The notes under the pieces were generated by a model, which made no database searches, had not been told where the DNA came from, and saw nothing but the letters and a program-made list of their open reading frames with translations. A stretch of DNA of 64,000 bases from Parus major (Eukaryota; Chordata; Aves; Passeriformes; Paridae), in assembly GCF_001522545.3 (NCBI RefSeq), contig NC_031770.1:90377076-90441075 (forward strand), written 5' to 3'. This document shows, in pieces, positions 39,301 to 51,689 of the stretch. Each line of letters starts with the position of its first letter. Within the stretch, counting starts at the first letter, position 1. Made by a program: the position numbers and the translations under genes.

Positions 39301-41897
39301 CTTGAGACCCTGAAGGATCTTGCTGACCCATCATGGTGGAGTCCCTTATGGAGTTGCCATAGGTTATTCATCCTGCATGTCTTAGGCACCTCTCTGTTTA
39401 TTTTCCTACAATGGAGATAATAATCTTGGGAAGCTGACATCATATGTCCTTCCAGTGACTAAAGAGCAGCATAATTGACTAGCTGACCTAGGCAACTCAA
39501 TTTAATATGTTTTAAAATGTATCTAGTTTTGATTTTTCCTCTTCTCTTTTTAAAATTTTTATTCTTTTTTTCTTCTTTTCTCTCCCTACTTCCCTCCCCC
39601 GCCCCACCTTTTCCAAATTGGCCTTTTCAGCAGAGAGAAATAAGCCCAGGAGTACTGCAGTTCCAGCTTTTGAAACCTATCTCGTATCCACCTCTCCTCT
39701 GGGAGCACTTGAGAAAGGTCAGATCTTCCAGTTTCTGTAACACTGGACAAAAACTTTAGGGATTAATTAAAATGAAAGAGTGAAAATCTATCTGTCCCCA
39801 AGTCTTTTTATCCTTATCACCTTTTTTTGAGAAAAGTAGAGACCTTTGAAAAAAAAAAATCCTGCCTACTTATGGACTGAATGTGTGTTCTGAGAGGGAA
39901 GGGAAAAACCACAAGATCACTACTGGGAGCAGACCTGACAGATTATGCTTTCTTCAAATTTGCAGTTTCCACTGTCTTTCTTCCATCTCATTTGTCCTAA
40001 AATTTAGTGGGAATATTAAACATTAGGATGTGAAATTTTGAAAAAGAAACTGAGATGGTCTCTGAACAAAGTGTTACTAAAAATATTGACTACTTCTATG
40101 CATATAGAATTCAACTGAGAATGCTTTGAGTATGTATTAATGCTATGGTAGCACTGGAGAAACAGTTTATTTTATCAGTGTCCCAGTGTTTGCAAGGTAT
40201 CATATTAAAGTGAAAATTTTTGTATTTAGGAAAATACTTTTTTCTATGGCATGCTATTTTTTTCCCCCTAGAGGTTTGGTTTTTTGTTTTCTTCTTGGCA
40301 ACAAAAGTATGTCAAATAGTTTTCATGTACTGAGGAATATTGTAACATATGTTAACCAAACATATGCTTTGGGGTTTTTTTCAGTTTTTTTATTGAATTT
40401 GAAGCTATTAGCATATGATTTCATAAAAGTATATTGAGAAAAGCACTTTAAAGGTTAACTAATAAACAACCATTTTAAAATAATAAAAGAGAATAATTTA
40501 AAGTAGATCCCCTGTAAGGGCATACATTTTGCTTTGACACTCCACAGAATACAAATTCTTCCTTTCCTGACAAGGTAGTATGACTAGACTTTTCAAGAAT
40601 GTCAAAAATAATTTGAATTTCAGCTCATGTTCTTTTTATTTCTGCATGTATTAATATTCCTGGATTTAGAGTCTGGTCAATAGAGTTAATGCCACCAATA
40701 ATAAGGCTGCATCCAGCTTTTGTCAATCAGAGCTAAGAGCTTTCTTCTCTGCTCGAATTGAAGTCTCTTTGTTATCTCTTATTAACTTCTATTAGTCTCA
40801 TTATTAAGTCTTTAATATTGCCTAAATATTTGAAGTTATAAGAAAAAACTTCCTTAAGACCTGAATAAAGTTTTGGATCTGAGTTCCACAGATGAGAACG
40901 ATGCTAAACTCTGGCTCAGACTTTCTGCTGAGGGTCTCTCTAGAGAAGGAGGTAAAAGAACAAGCCATAAGCAGCAGAACAAAACCAGTAGGGTGCCTTT
41001 CCTTCTAGCTTCTCTACTGCAGAGAGATTGTGCAGCAAATTTTTCTGGCATATGGAGCACACAAAAATTAATTCTTATTAGGCTGTGGGTCAAAGTACTG
41101 ACTAAAATTCTATGCATCTTAAACATCTTAGATACCACAAAGCCATATCCTTCTGTGTCTGAAGTGAGTGAGTACTTTGAGTGGCTTGGTACAAATGCTG
41201 TGTGGTGTACACATTCAAATTAGGTGAAACTTTGTTGTTTTGGCTGAATTTGTAAATTTACAAGTAAAAATTATAAGCAGAGTGTCTGAGTATAAAAAAG
41301 GATCTGAGCCACTGCAAGATTACCCACTGAGAAGTTTCCATCAGGTTATTAGCTGTCTAACTAACTTTAATTAAAGAGACATAACTATTGTTTATAAGAA
41401 TAAAAGCCATTTTTTGTTAACAAATTCACACTGTTGATTTCTTGGGGAAAAATTACTGTATCAGTTACTTGATGTTTTATTAAATATTATTTCTGGTGTT
41501 TTTTGTCAGCTTTAATGGAAATTTTCACAGAACTAGCCTGAAATGATACATTGTTTTCCATAATTTCTTGGATTCACACCAAACAATTTATTAGACTGTT
41601 CCCAGCACACACAAACTTTAGCTATAGAAACACAGAAAAAACCACAAGTTTTATTTAGTTCCAAAGACTGGGTGATGTTGGAGGGGTGGAACTAAGTAAA
41701 TATGAATAGAAGTTGTAATACATTTTATACAACTTTTCTACAAGGAAAGTGTCTGGGCCCAGTTCCACTGCAGTGGGCATAAGGAGATACAAACTATTGC
41801 CTAATATTTATGTTACTGTAGCACTCAGCTGTCTTGAGCCTGCTCAGGACCTGGAAGGTCTCTCCTGACAAAACTTAGTCCTTGCCAATAAAAATCA

Positions 41898-42252
41898 GAG
41901 AGTCATAGAATGGCCTGGTTTCAAAGGAACCCTAAAGGTCACCTAGTCCCAGTTCCTCTCTCACTAGACCAGGTTTCTCAGAGCCCCATCTAGACTGGCC
42001 TCAGACACCTCCAGGGATGGGGCATCCACAGATCCTTCAGACAACACATTCATTCCACTGCCTCACCACGCTCCCAGTAAAGAACTTCCTAATATCTAAT
42101 TTAAACCTACTCTCTTTCAGTTTGAAGCTATTCCCTCTTATTAGTATAAAAAGTCTCTCCACATCTTTCTTGTAGGCTCTCTTCCAGGTACTGGAAGGCC
42201 ACAATTAGGTCCTCTTGAAGCCTTCTGTTCTTGCTGAGCAAACTGAAGAAGG
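41898..42252 (-). mobile_element. CR1 LINE 3' fragment
   Basis: The reverse complement of the CR1 3' UTR and ORF2 end begins with a single catagaat octamer (gagtcatagaatggcctgg). It runs through cactagaccaggtttctcag, gatggggcatccacag and cttgtaggctctcttccagg to ggtactggaaggccacaatt. It is 5'-truncated at about 42,250, where it meets an A/C-rich tract. Confidence 0.97.
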
Positions 42253-42255
42253 CAA

Positions 42256-42352
42256 GACCAAAAACAAATAACCAAACCAAACAAAAAACCAAAACAACAA
42301 CAACAACAAAAAAACCCAAAAAACCCCAAACCAAAACAAAACAAAAAAAGAA
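42256..42352. repeat. A/C-rich simple repeat abutting the CR1 5' truncation point
   Basis: About 95 bp of (CAAA)n-, (CAA)n- and (AAACCC)-type words, including five tandem caa units, begin within a few bases of the CR1 truncation. On the CR1 strand this reads as a T/G-rich tract (gttttgttttggttt). Long Phe/Gly/Val-rich open frames on the - strand here are repeat artefacts. Confidence 0.95.
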
Positions 42353-42435
42353 ATTCAAAAAGAAGGTGTCTTTGAAAACTCTCTAAGGTCTGATATACAT
42401 TGAAAAAATTTATTTGATACCAAGTAGTTTGTTTA

Positions 42436-42456
42436 ATTTATTTATTTATTTATTTT
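42436..42456. repeat. (TTTA)n microsatellite
   Basis: About five tandem ttta units (atttatttatttatttattt) end in ttgcc. Confidence 0.9.
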
Positions 42457-42459
42457 TGC

Positions 42460-45400
42460 CTGCATGTTGCTGTAGAGCCCTAACACAAGATCAGGAAGAG
42501 AGCATGGTAACTTTCTAGGACAGTTCAGGGAGACAGCACTGGCCATAGCAGGTGCTCTGGGAGAAGGGAAGCTGTGTTGAGCATCTGCTGGCCTTACATA
42601 GACAGATAGTGCCACAGGGATGAACAGGCTGATCCCAAAGCCTTGTGTCTGGGTAAGAAACTTAAAACTGGGAAGCATTATAAATGATGTCTGGTATTTT
42701 GTTTTTTATTTTATGAGTAGATAGTAGCTTTTCTGCAAGAAAAAAGAATCTGCTCAATTGTCTCAATGTTCTTCTGTGGTCAGAAATAACCTAATAATTA
42801 CCATTACATCCTGATTTCTTAACCCTCCAGAAATCAGACCATCTCTAACATATTAGAGACCAGATTTTCTCATACTGTAACTCTTTCAGTCTGATCTTGT
42901 GAGGTTGTATTTTTCAAGGAGCAGCCAACTTCTGTGTGTAATGTGTCTTTCAAACAATACCTCTGAGACTGAGTTTCTAAGATATCCTTTTTTATAAAAG
43001 TGAGTAGAATCTCCCTCTAAGCACTCAGGCTCTCTCTGTGGACTTCACCTGTATCTCTCAAGAGATGTGCATTTGCATTTCTAGGCTAGAGTGAAAGTAA
43101 GGCAAATCTCTGGCTTTACAGAAATTTGCAGTTGCATACTGCTTGTCTCTCAGCACCTTTGCTATGTCACTGTCTTGGTTTAGGGCAAATTTCTGTTTAA
43201 TTTTTGTTAGAAATAAGTTATATGATTGCATTCTTGCATTTATTGCTCCTAAATTTCTTCATAATATTTTAGTTAGAGATATCAATCTATGTAAAAGCCA
43301 TGTTCTGTTTCCTTATAGAAATACATATTTGAAATAAGAACTTCTCCAGAATCTTCTAGACCAAAGCAATGTTAGTAGCAAACAGATGAGAAGACTCTTT
43401 GTCTTATTTTTAGTTTTTATTTTTTATGTCTCTGAAAGTTTTCTTTGGTTGTAGATGAATGACAAAAAGAGGGAGGGAGTAACTGTGGTTTAAAGTTGAA
43501 GAAGATTATGTGACATGAGCTTTTAAAGAAGCAGAAGCTGCAAAAATAAAAGCAGATGTTTGGAGGAATGGCACACGCCCCTCTGATTTACAAAGGATTT
43601 TATTTGTCATAGTTCAGGTAGGGCTAAACTGCATTCAGGGAATTGTTTGAGGTCTTCACATTTTAGAAATATTGGCAGTACAACACAGTTTTTTTTTATT
43701 CCTGTGTCCATGACTTGAAGAAGTTCAGATACACCAAATATGTTGATTGCCAATGCTACATAATAAATAGACAAATAAAAAAGATCTTTAACAGCTGTGG
43801 AATTTATGTCTTTGTTAGGTTATTTTCTCAAGTGACCAATAATTCTGTCAATATATTTAAAACTCCTAATAAAAGAGTGTATTGATCCACACCAACCTGT
43901 GAAAAATGTTTGGGATTTTGAAGATTTCTTTTATTATTACCAAATTCAAATAAACTTTAAAAAAAAAAGTGTGTAAAAATGAAATTGAGACTATAATCTA
44001 TAACCAGCTAATTTTCAAAATCACAATTATTTTTTTTCAGAATTTTGATAGTTTGTCAAATATTGAGAAATACTGGAATGACTAGAAGTATCTTTGAAGA
44101 AGTCATAATATTTCTCAAAATCCGTACCATACCTGTTGATTTAAGCTTGATGTTGTTCATCTCCATTTAGGAAAAATGTAGTGAAAGAACAAAAAATGGG
44201 GTAATTTAAAAATTAATTTCTTTGATATAAAATTATATTTTTATTAATTTCTCACAGTTCATTATTGTTTCTTTATTATCTGTATTTGCAAATTTTCTGG
44301 AACAAAAAATAGCTATGAGAAAGTATTACCAGCTGAGTGAGTAGTAAATCAGACAAAGCATGACATGGCAATGGAAAAAGAACAGTTTTGTTGCTTTTCA
44401 CTCCAGGGTCTGTGAATATTTGGGATTCTGAATTACATTGAAATGCTGTGCAACAGCATGTAGAAAATGTGCTCCTGCGGTCAGGAAGGTTAACTTTGTT
44501 GTACAAAGACCTGCATCTCTCTCAGACAGGCCTGGGGATTTGCAAAGTGAAAAAGATTGAGAAACACCCGTAGCTCTACAAAGGAAATCGTCCTTTATTG
44601 TGCTGTCTGAAGTTGTTTTAACCTCATTCTGGAAATAGACTAGAAACTTTTATAAAGGTAACTAATATCACAGTAGATTTTAGCTTTGAAGGAGATTCTA
44701 GTTTTTTAAGGAAAATAAGAGCCCACAATGGTGGGGAAGGAAATTATTTTTGCTGTTTATCTCAAGTAGAAGAGATCTTGAGGTGCACAGTCAAGTAGGT
44801 GGGGATTTGGCATATGCTCATTTGTCATTTCATGTGAGCTAGCTTTAGTCTCTTAAATATTTATTACTTAATCCAGAAAAAGTAATAATAGAAATGCTGT
44901 AACATTTCTCTGGCTGTGTTCCCTCTGCAGGGTAATTACTTGTGATGAGTGCTTGGGGGTACGCTGGTCCCAGCTTGAATCTTTGGCTGTAGAGAAAATG
45001 ATGAAGATGGTTTTTACCTGTCTGAGTTCCAGGCCCAGAGTTATTGTGGAAATATTTCATTGACAGAAATACTGTAATAAGACTTCAAATCTCAGACCCT
45101 TTAATTACAAGATTAATGGCTTTCAGGCTAGCAAAAATAACTGAAATGTCATTTCTAGTTGTTTGCACACTCATTCATTTATTCACTTGGCTAAATAACT
45201 TGAGCCAGGTACAGCTCTTCCAATAAAGCTAAAGTTGTAATTTCCTTTCTCTGTGGTTATAGTCCCTTTGAAAATGTACAGTGTAGGTTGAGAGTGATTC
45301 AGCTACCTCAAACACTTAATATACAAAGTGTTCTGTAGAAATACAAAGCCCATATATCAAAAAGGAGGGCACAATTTCTTAACAAGTATATTTTGCATAA

Positions 45401-46280
45401 GGCCAAAGTGGGACACAGCGGAATGAAAATTAAGGAATTCTGAGAATATGAATGTGACAGGTGAGTCCCATTTTGGTCTCTGGTTTGACAAGGTCTGAGG
45501 GAAACCTTTCATGTTCATTGATGCTTCTTTTAAACCCTCAGGAAAAACTACGATTAATGGGTGAAAAGAAGAAATTTTAAATCTTTGTATGAAGTAGTAC
45601 CCTCCAGAGCTAAAGATGGGATGTACTGCTCATAATCTCTCACATTTCTGTTCACAATGACCTGAATGATGAATTTGCTGAATTGGTCATGCATTGCCTG
45701 GAAAGTGCAGTCACACTTTCACATACTACTTATCTCTAGGCCATCCAATTACGTGGGGATAAGTTAAAAATTCTGCTCCCACTGAGGGGTGCTCCAATGC
45801 CACTAATGAGCAGGCATCTGCTTGTTTTAAAAAACCAGGCCACCATTACTCAAATGTAAGCCCAGAATGACTTACACAAATGCATCTGTTAAACAAAGTC
45901 CTTATTCTTTTCAGTTCCTTATTTGTTCCTTGTGGCAGAGTCTATGTGATATAATTGGGATCCTGCATATTAGGAGCAGAATCCCATCTGTCTGAGGCAT
46001 CTATAATTGGTTGCTGTCTCACAGTTTCAGAGTAGCTCATCTGAATGATAACCTTTTATTTCACCACTCAAAACTGTAGTAGGAGAATAAACAATAACTG
46101 TATTTGTACCATATCTTGAATAATAACTTAAAGATTTCAGCACTGAAAATAACATCTTCAGGATAATTTTTACCTAGGTAAAATATTAACAGGGCTGGCA
46201 ATACTCATTGTTGCATGCTTTTACAGTGTATACCTCACCAAGGCATAGGAATAGCAGAATGAGTTTTCAATGGACATAGT
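42460..46280. other. unique DNA, no gene recognised
   Basis: Open frames up to 78 codons are present without known domains. No transposon end was recognised before the 91-bp element. Confidence 0.6.
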
Positions 46281-46282
46281 TA

Positions 46283-46373
46283 TGTCGTGGTTTTAAAGAC
46301 TCCCATCAGCCACCAGCAGCTGCAACTTCCTTAGCTCCCAAAGCTATCTTAAAGGTAAAGCCACCCTATGACA
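46283..46373. mobile_element. 91-bp TG...CA element with 5-bp target-site duplication, miniature LTR-like
   Basis: The element starts TGTCGTGGTTTTAAAG and ends CCACCCTATGACA, so both ends are TGTC...GACA, the short imperfect inverted termini of retroviral LTRs. It is flanked by an exact 5-bp direct repeat, agtta (46,278-46,282 and 46,374-46,378). A 5-bp duplication fits ERVL-type or similar integrases. TGTCGTGGTTTTA is also reminiscent of one terminus of common avian ERV LTRs. At 91 bp it is far shorter than a normal LTR of several hundred bp, so it is either an internally deleted solo LTR or a short non-autonomous element. Strand is undetermined. A chance 5-bp match has roughly a 1 in 1000 prior, but here it coincides exactly with the TG/CA ends. 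Confidence 0.6.
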
Positions 46374-46379
46374 AGTTAA

Positions 46380-49105
46380 TAGTATCTAAATGCACCAATG
46401 CATGCTACGGTGGCGCTACTCTATAAGAGCAGCCTATAGCTGTAATAGCACAACAGACAGGATCAGGGGGAACAGAACATCTTAAGCATGAACCCATGTC
46501 ACATTCAGTCTTGAATTCATCTTGCATCCATGATAATATGCAGGAATAGGCATGATGGAGTCTTGCATATCCTGTGCAAAATGACTACCTTATCAGAGAT
46601 GGTTTGGGCAATCAAGTGTAGTACCGTTTGTCTGGTCAGTCCCCATGCAGTCACTGCTGATGAAATCAGGCCTTCTAAGGGGTTCCCAACATTCCATGCA
46701 ACAAGAATCACAGAGGTACATGGGTTGCCCAGGTTCAGGCTTTTCTTAGGACAGTGGGAACCTGATTGAGTTATGGGTGTTTTATATCTGATGGAGAAAC
46801 TGCTACACTGAGTTTTCTTTCGGATCCACACTTACCAAGGTGCTGAAGCCTTATATCTTGCATGGACACTAACTACATGCAGGTCCTCTTTACACTACTG
46901 TGCCAAGAGTCTGTCAGAGACTTGTACTGTAACAAGTGCTAGAGTATAACACTGCACAGCTAATCTTGGCAAACATTTCAGGGCTGAGTACTTGCTATTT
47001 TCCTGAGGTTGTAGGTAAGGTTTTGTGCTGTTCTGTGAGGGAGAATAATGTGTTGTGTGTAGAGTGTTTCATTATCAGATGGAGGCAGAAGAAAATTCCT
47101 TCTGGGGACTCAGAAGCTGTTGCTGTGTGGAAACATGCTGTGTGAACAACAGGCTGTGACCAAGGCATTAACTTGACATTTTCCTGCTATTGGGGTAAGA
47201 TATTTATGAGAAAGTACATATTTTTGTTAAAAGCATAGCTACTTCATTCCTAAGCAATTTCAAAACTAATAGGTGTTATACTACCTCACTGGTTGGGCTT
47301 TCACATTTCTGATAATGGGGATGGTTTTATTATGATCTATTATTACAATTTCTGTTTTACCATTTTTGCTCCAGATGTTTCTAGAAACTTTATTAGCAGA
47401 TAATGTCTCATGTCTCAAATAACATAAAACCCTGGAACACAAACTGAAGTAAGGAAGTATAGCACACACTAGAGGGTGATGGCAGAAGAGAACTGGAGGG
47501 CAATTACAATAAAAACAAGCAGTTGTTTAAGCTTTGCACAATGTGGTGATCTTGAACCATCTGGAAATCTGTTTTCATAAACAAATGACATCTGTTTCTC
47601 TTCACTGTTGTATAACCTAACCTTTTGTAGTGTTAAGGAAACTTCAGATGTATTCCTCAAGTAGTTGCCTGATTGCTTCAAGGCAATAACCAGAAGTGAG
47701 GGTAGAAGGAGGATGTGAAGGAGCAATAGCCATACTAACTTATTCCTGGGGAATATCCTTGATGACATTCAGATACAAGGGCAAATATCCCCACATTGAA
47801 GCAGTTTCTGCAGGAACATATCCATGTGCTGATCAACATTATTTGATAAAGTGATCTGAAATGCAGCATGGGCATGAATAAAGAAATATCCCATTGCTCT
47901 TAGCATAAGGAGCTGGTCTGTGATGAAGAGGTATCAAGTTTGTTATTAGTTGTGCTACTAAAGTCTACAAACTCATACCTTGAAAATTGTATTTCAGGCA
48001 CTGTGTCTTTTGGTAGCATGAGCACAGGTTGACAGTAATGGTAAGTTTACGCAGTTATGGTTAACTGGAGAAAAGCTGTTTCAATGACCTTCCTCTTCTG
48101 CTTCATGGATTTCCCTGATTTGCACTGTGGCTTGGTCACTGTCCCACCAAATGGTACAGTCCAAAGCTGTGTTTCCAGTTCAGAAACTGTGTCATGGCTG
48201 TTTGTTCCTGAAACAGCAGGTGCATCCCTTCTTGATGGTTTCATGAAAATGATGCTCGCCTAAAGAGTTTAACAGAAAGTTATTGACAGACAATGTATCA
48301 TCAAATCTACTACCACCAGATCTACCATTGCTCCAGGATGAAGCTGCATGTGTTAATTACTGCCATTTGAGAATACCATTTGACAGTGAAAGGAAAAGGA
48401 ATTTTAAAATTTTTGCATATCTAAACCATCCTGTAAAATTCACATGAAAAGTCCAGATTGTTTTTAAGGGTGCTAGTTATAATATATTTGGATTGTTGAT
48501 GATATATTAATAAAGCTTGCTATTTTGAAATGGAAAATAAGTTGATCTTTATGTTCTGGGTCAAATTTTGTATGCAAAATCCTAACTGATCATTCTGGAG
48601 AATGATATTCATATTCACCTCTGTGCCTTCATGTACGAATGCAACAATTTCATCACGCTCTTTTGTATAACTAGCATGTTTAATGCATCTCAGAAATGCC
48701 TTCTCATGCCAACAGGTCCTTCAGCAAAGGCAGTCTGCACATTTCAAAAGTCAAAAGCAATTTGTTTAGATGACCTGTAACCTAACATGGTTTGTGCTGC
48801 TAAAAATCAGTAAGTCTGCTCTCCAGCTCACAAAACCAACACCGAGGTTTGTTTTAGGAAAACATGGTTTGAGGACAGTACTTTAGTATGGCTCATAATA
48901 GAGAAATGTGAAGATGTTTGACACTATGGATGTGTATCTATTATGTGTAATTTCCTCTATGCGTGTTTGCATTAACACAGGCATTTTTCAAGTATTTTGT
49001 TTTTGCTTAAGCAACTGACCAAATATTCTATAATATCAGCTGACAAAATAGTCTATAATGTTTTTTCAGTAGCTGGGAGAAGTCTCACAATCACTGGCAC
49101 TTATT
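46380..49105. other. unique DNA, no gene recognised
   Basis: A - strand open frame at 46,517-46,831 next to the 91-bp element was checked for retroviral env character and not supported. Nothing else was recognised. Confidence 0.6.
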
Positions 49106-49107
49106 CT

Positions 49108-49312
49108 TAAGGAGGACTTAAACTTCCCAAATATCTTCTGGAAATACATCACAGCAGAGAAAAAACAGACCAGGAAGTTTCTGCAACATGTGGAAGAGAA
49201 CTTCCTGATGTAGCTGGTGAGTGAGCCAAGGGATGGTGCCCCTCAGAACCTGCTGTTTATGAACAGAGAAGGACCGGTGGGTGATGTGGTGATCAGAAGC
49301 TGTCTTGTGCAG
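49108..49312 (+). mobile_element. CR1 LINE ORF2 endonuclease fragment
   Basis: The + strand translates in one frame to a CR1 endonuclease piece. It contains the GDLNFPNIFWKY segment, with the Asp-x-Asn of the apurinic-endonuclease-like fold, and then NREGPVGDVV. A TAG-type stop after NFLM breaks the frame. The DNA wording (ctggaaatacatcacagcag; tttatgaacagagaagga) is typical CR1. Both ends are truncated and no 3' UTR is present on this strand. It abuts an oppositely oriented CR1 RT fragment. Confidence 0.88.
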
Positions 49313-49317
49313 AGTGC

Positions 49318-49812
49318 ACATTGCCCTTCTTTGGACATGCTGCAGCCCCTCAGTGTCTTTTGTGTCATGAGAGGGCCAGAACTTGACACAGGATTTGAGG
49401 TGCAGCCTCACCAGTGACCAATACAGGGGACAGTCACTTCATTGTCCTGCTGACCACACTATTGCTGATCCAGGCCAGGATGCCATTGCCCTTCTTGGTC
49501 ACCTGGGCACACACTGGCTCATGTTTGGCTGCTGTCAACCAGCACCCCCAGGTCCTTTTCCAACAGGCAGCTTTCCAGCCATTCTGCCCCCAGCCTGTAG
49601 GTCTGCATGGGATTGCTATGACCCAAGGGTCACACCACTTGCCCTTACTGAGCCTTAAACAATTGGTCTTGGCCTATCAATCCAGCCTGTCCATATCCCT
49701 TTCTGCCCCTCAACATTCTCTCCCAACTCAGTTTCATCTGCAAAGTGACTGAGGGTGCCTTTGATCCCCTCATGCAGATAATTAATAAATGTACTACCCA
49801 GCACTAGAAGGA
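49318..49812 (-). mobile_element. CR1 LINE ORF2 reverse-transcriptase fragment
   Basis: On the + strand the reverse complement of CR1 ORF2 is easy to follow: gggccagaacttgacacagg, ttgaggtgcagcctcaccag, ccaggatgccattgcccttc, agcacccccaggtccttttc, and aatcatgcagat-type wording near 49,780. It covers the middle-to-C-terminal RT region and ends near 49,812. The CR1 3' UTR is absent; instead the fragment meets the + strand endonuclease piece at about 49,315. It is non-functional. Confidence 0.93.
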
Positions 49813-49814
49813 GA

Positions 49815-51685
49815 TGGTCCAGCAAAATAAGTACTGTTATATATAAGGAAACTACCACAAATATACAAATATACTGCAATGACCTTGCCAGGAAAGCAAG
49901 GCAACGTCAATGCTTTCCAGGTGACATATGCCACTTTTCTGCATAAAGCCATTTCTTTGGAAAGCAAAAATTCAAATGGGTTGCAAGTAGCTGAGCTGAA
50001 AACTGCTGCAGACTGCTGAGCCCTGGTAAATCTGTATAGCTATTGAGTGAAAAGGCATGGAGGAAGTCAGTTAGAAATGATGAGGTAATAATTCCTGCTT
50101 AGAGGCACCAGGGCTAGAGGGAGGAAAGCTTTGTGGCCTGTCTACTCAAGTAATGAAACCTCTCAACTACTGCAGTTTTTACTCTGAGGGAAAGGTGGGA
50201 TCCTGGCTAAGGGGAGGAATTCTGTGAAATTGAGGGCCGGAGTAGTGAAGAGGTTAAGATCATGGTTTTGTGATGGCTTCCTGTCCATTTCTCCTCTTGG
50301 ATGTGAAGGTAGGGAAAAGCCATGCTGATGTGTGAGTAGTGTGAGAGTGCATGTGGGCAGAGACAGTGTAGCCACATGATAGAAAAAGTTTGCCTTAAAA
50401 CTCAGCATTACATTCAGTGGTCTTTGTCTTCCCCCAGTAGCTCAAGTTAAACCTAGTTGAAATTATTGTGTTTGAAATCCCTTAAAACAGCTCCAAAACT
50501 AATAGAGTATGTCAATTAACTGGGGAGAACCAATGGGGATGGGGGACCATCCCTGTATGAGTTTCTGTTGAACAGAGTGTTACAAGTTATAGAATTTATA
50601 TTTTTCACCCCAAGTCATTTAGGTACTTCTCATTTAATATTAAACATTTTTAATTCATAAGGTTTATCTTAATGTTGGGCTTCCTTTTTTAAGTACAAGG
50701 AAAATCTAAGCATTGGATTACATAGCTAAAGGTAACATCTGAAAGAATCTGTATTACCAGGAGTAAAGGCCCAATATCATTCTCCCTGGACATTTTTCTT
50801 ATGGATTTTCAAGTGTTTCTGTTAGCAGAATTCAGTTCACTTTACCCTCATGGGAAATATATTAAAAATACTATAAAGTGAGCAGAGAGCGAGGAATTTT
50901 TTAATCTAGTAATTCAAAGTGATTGTCAAACAAGACCTAGTGCAGAAAAAGGAGAAAATAAACATATTTGAAGCGATCATTTTACTTCTTTAATCACAGG
51001 TTTTCAGGTCAGATACCAAAATAATGAAAAACATTTCACAGTGTTTGGGATTGATTTAGTTTTACAGTGAGATATTAAGCTGGTTTAAAGTTTATTGCTA
51101 TTGCTTTCAAATCTGCAAATAATATCAAGAGGGTCAGGACTTCTTAAATGGGTTTTGATATGCTTTTCCTCATCGTATTTAAAAAAAATAAATTATCATA
51201 TATATATATATATATATATGCATACACATATGCACAACTTGGAACAAGCCAATTGAAAAGTTCTGAAAAAAATTCAGTAATAATATTTACTTCACAGCAT
51301 TAAAATGATGTTCAATTAATGAATATTTGCAAATCACAACAATATACTCTGCTTCCCTCTCTGTAGCTTGATTTCTAGGCAAATTACAGCTGCTAAATAT
51401 CATATATATTATCATAAATATGATAATTTTTGCCATAAATTAACAGACTCCTTATTGTTTTTAAGAACTTTTATAAAAGAATAGTAAACAGCCCCATTAT
51501 TAATAAACAGTTATTTCAACAGTTGTATTCAGCTTATATTTAACTCTTCAGTTCTCAGTAGAAGTGATGTTATGGCCAGAAATATTTCAGAGATTGGTTG
51601 GTGTTGAAAGATGCCAGAAGTTATCAAACCGTTGAGTTGAATTTGGGGAGTATTTTTTTTATAAAAAGCCTATATCCCTGGTAAC
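49815..51685. other. unique DNA with one AT microsatellite
   Basis: Nothing coding was recognised. It includes the (AT)11 tract at 51,198-51,219 and an AT-rich quasi-palindrome near 51,398-51,430 (tatcataaatatgata). Confidence 0.6.
51198..51219. repeat. (AT)11 microsatellite
   Basis: Eleven uninterrupted at units are followed by gcatacacatatgcac. Confidence 0.95.
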
Positions 51686-51689
51686 TGGT

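Larger units (their letters stand above)
31310..41895. other. long AT-rich stretch without recognisable gene
   Basis: Over 10 kb holds no transposon end, RNA gene or convincing exon. Noted only: a T15 run (33,922-33,936), a 16-bp direct repeat pair (36,302-36,371) and a pyrimidine-rich tract around 39,560-39,610. Open frames of 104-116 codons (36,510-36,824; 39,002-39,334 on -; 40,873-41,223) show no domain. Confidence 0.6.

Noticed and set aside
40873..41223. 116-codon + strand frame starting with an acidic stretch (STDENDAKLWLRLSAEGL)
   Set aside because: The N-terminal part looks coding-like, but there is no good acceptor and the second half is AT-rich random-looking; no family recognised.
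42128..42358. - strand Phe/Val/Gly-rich 'membrane protein'
   Set aside because: It is translation of the A/C-rich simple repeat joined to the CR1 tail.
46517..46831. - strand 104-codon frame beside the LTR-like element, considered as a retroviral env fragment
   Set aside because: No transmembrane or surface-protein motif pattern, and the 91-bp element has its own target-site duplication, so this DNA lies outside it.
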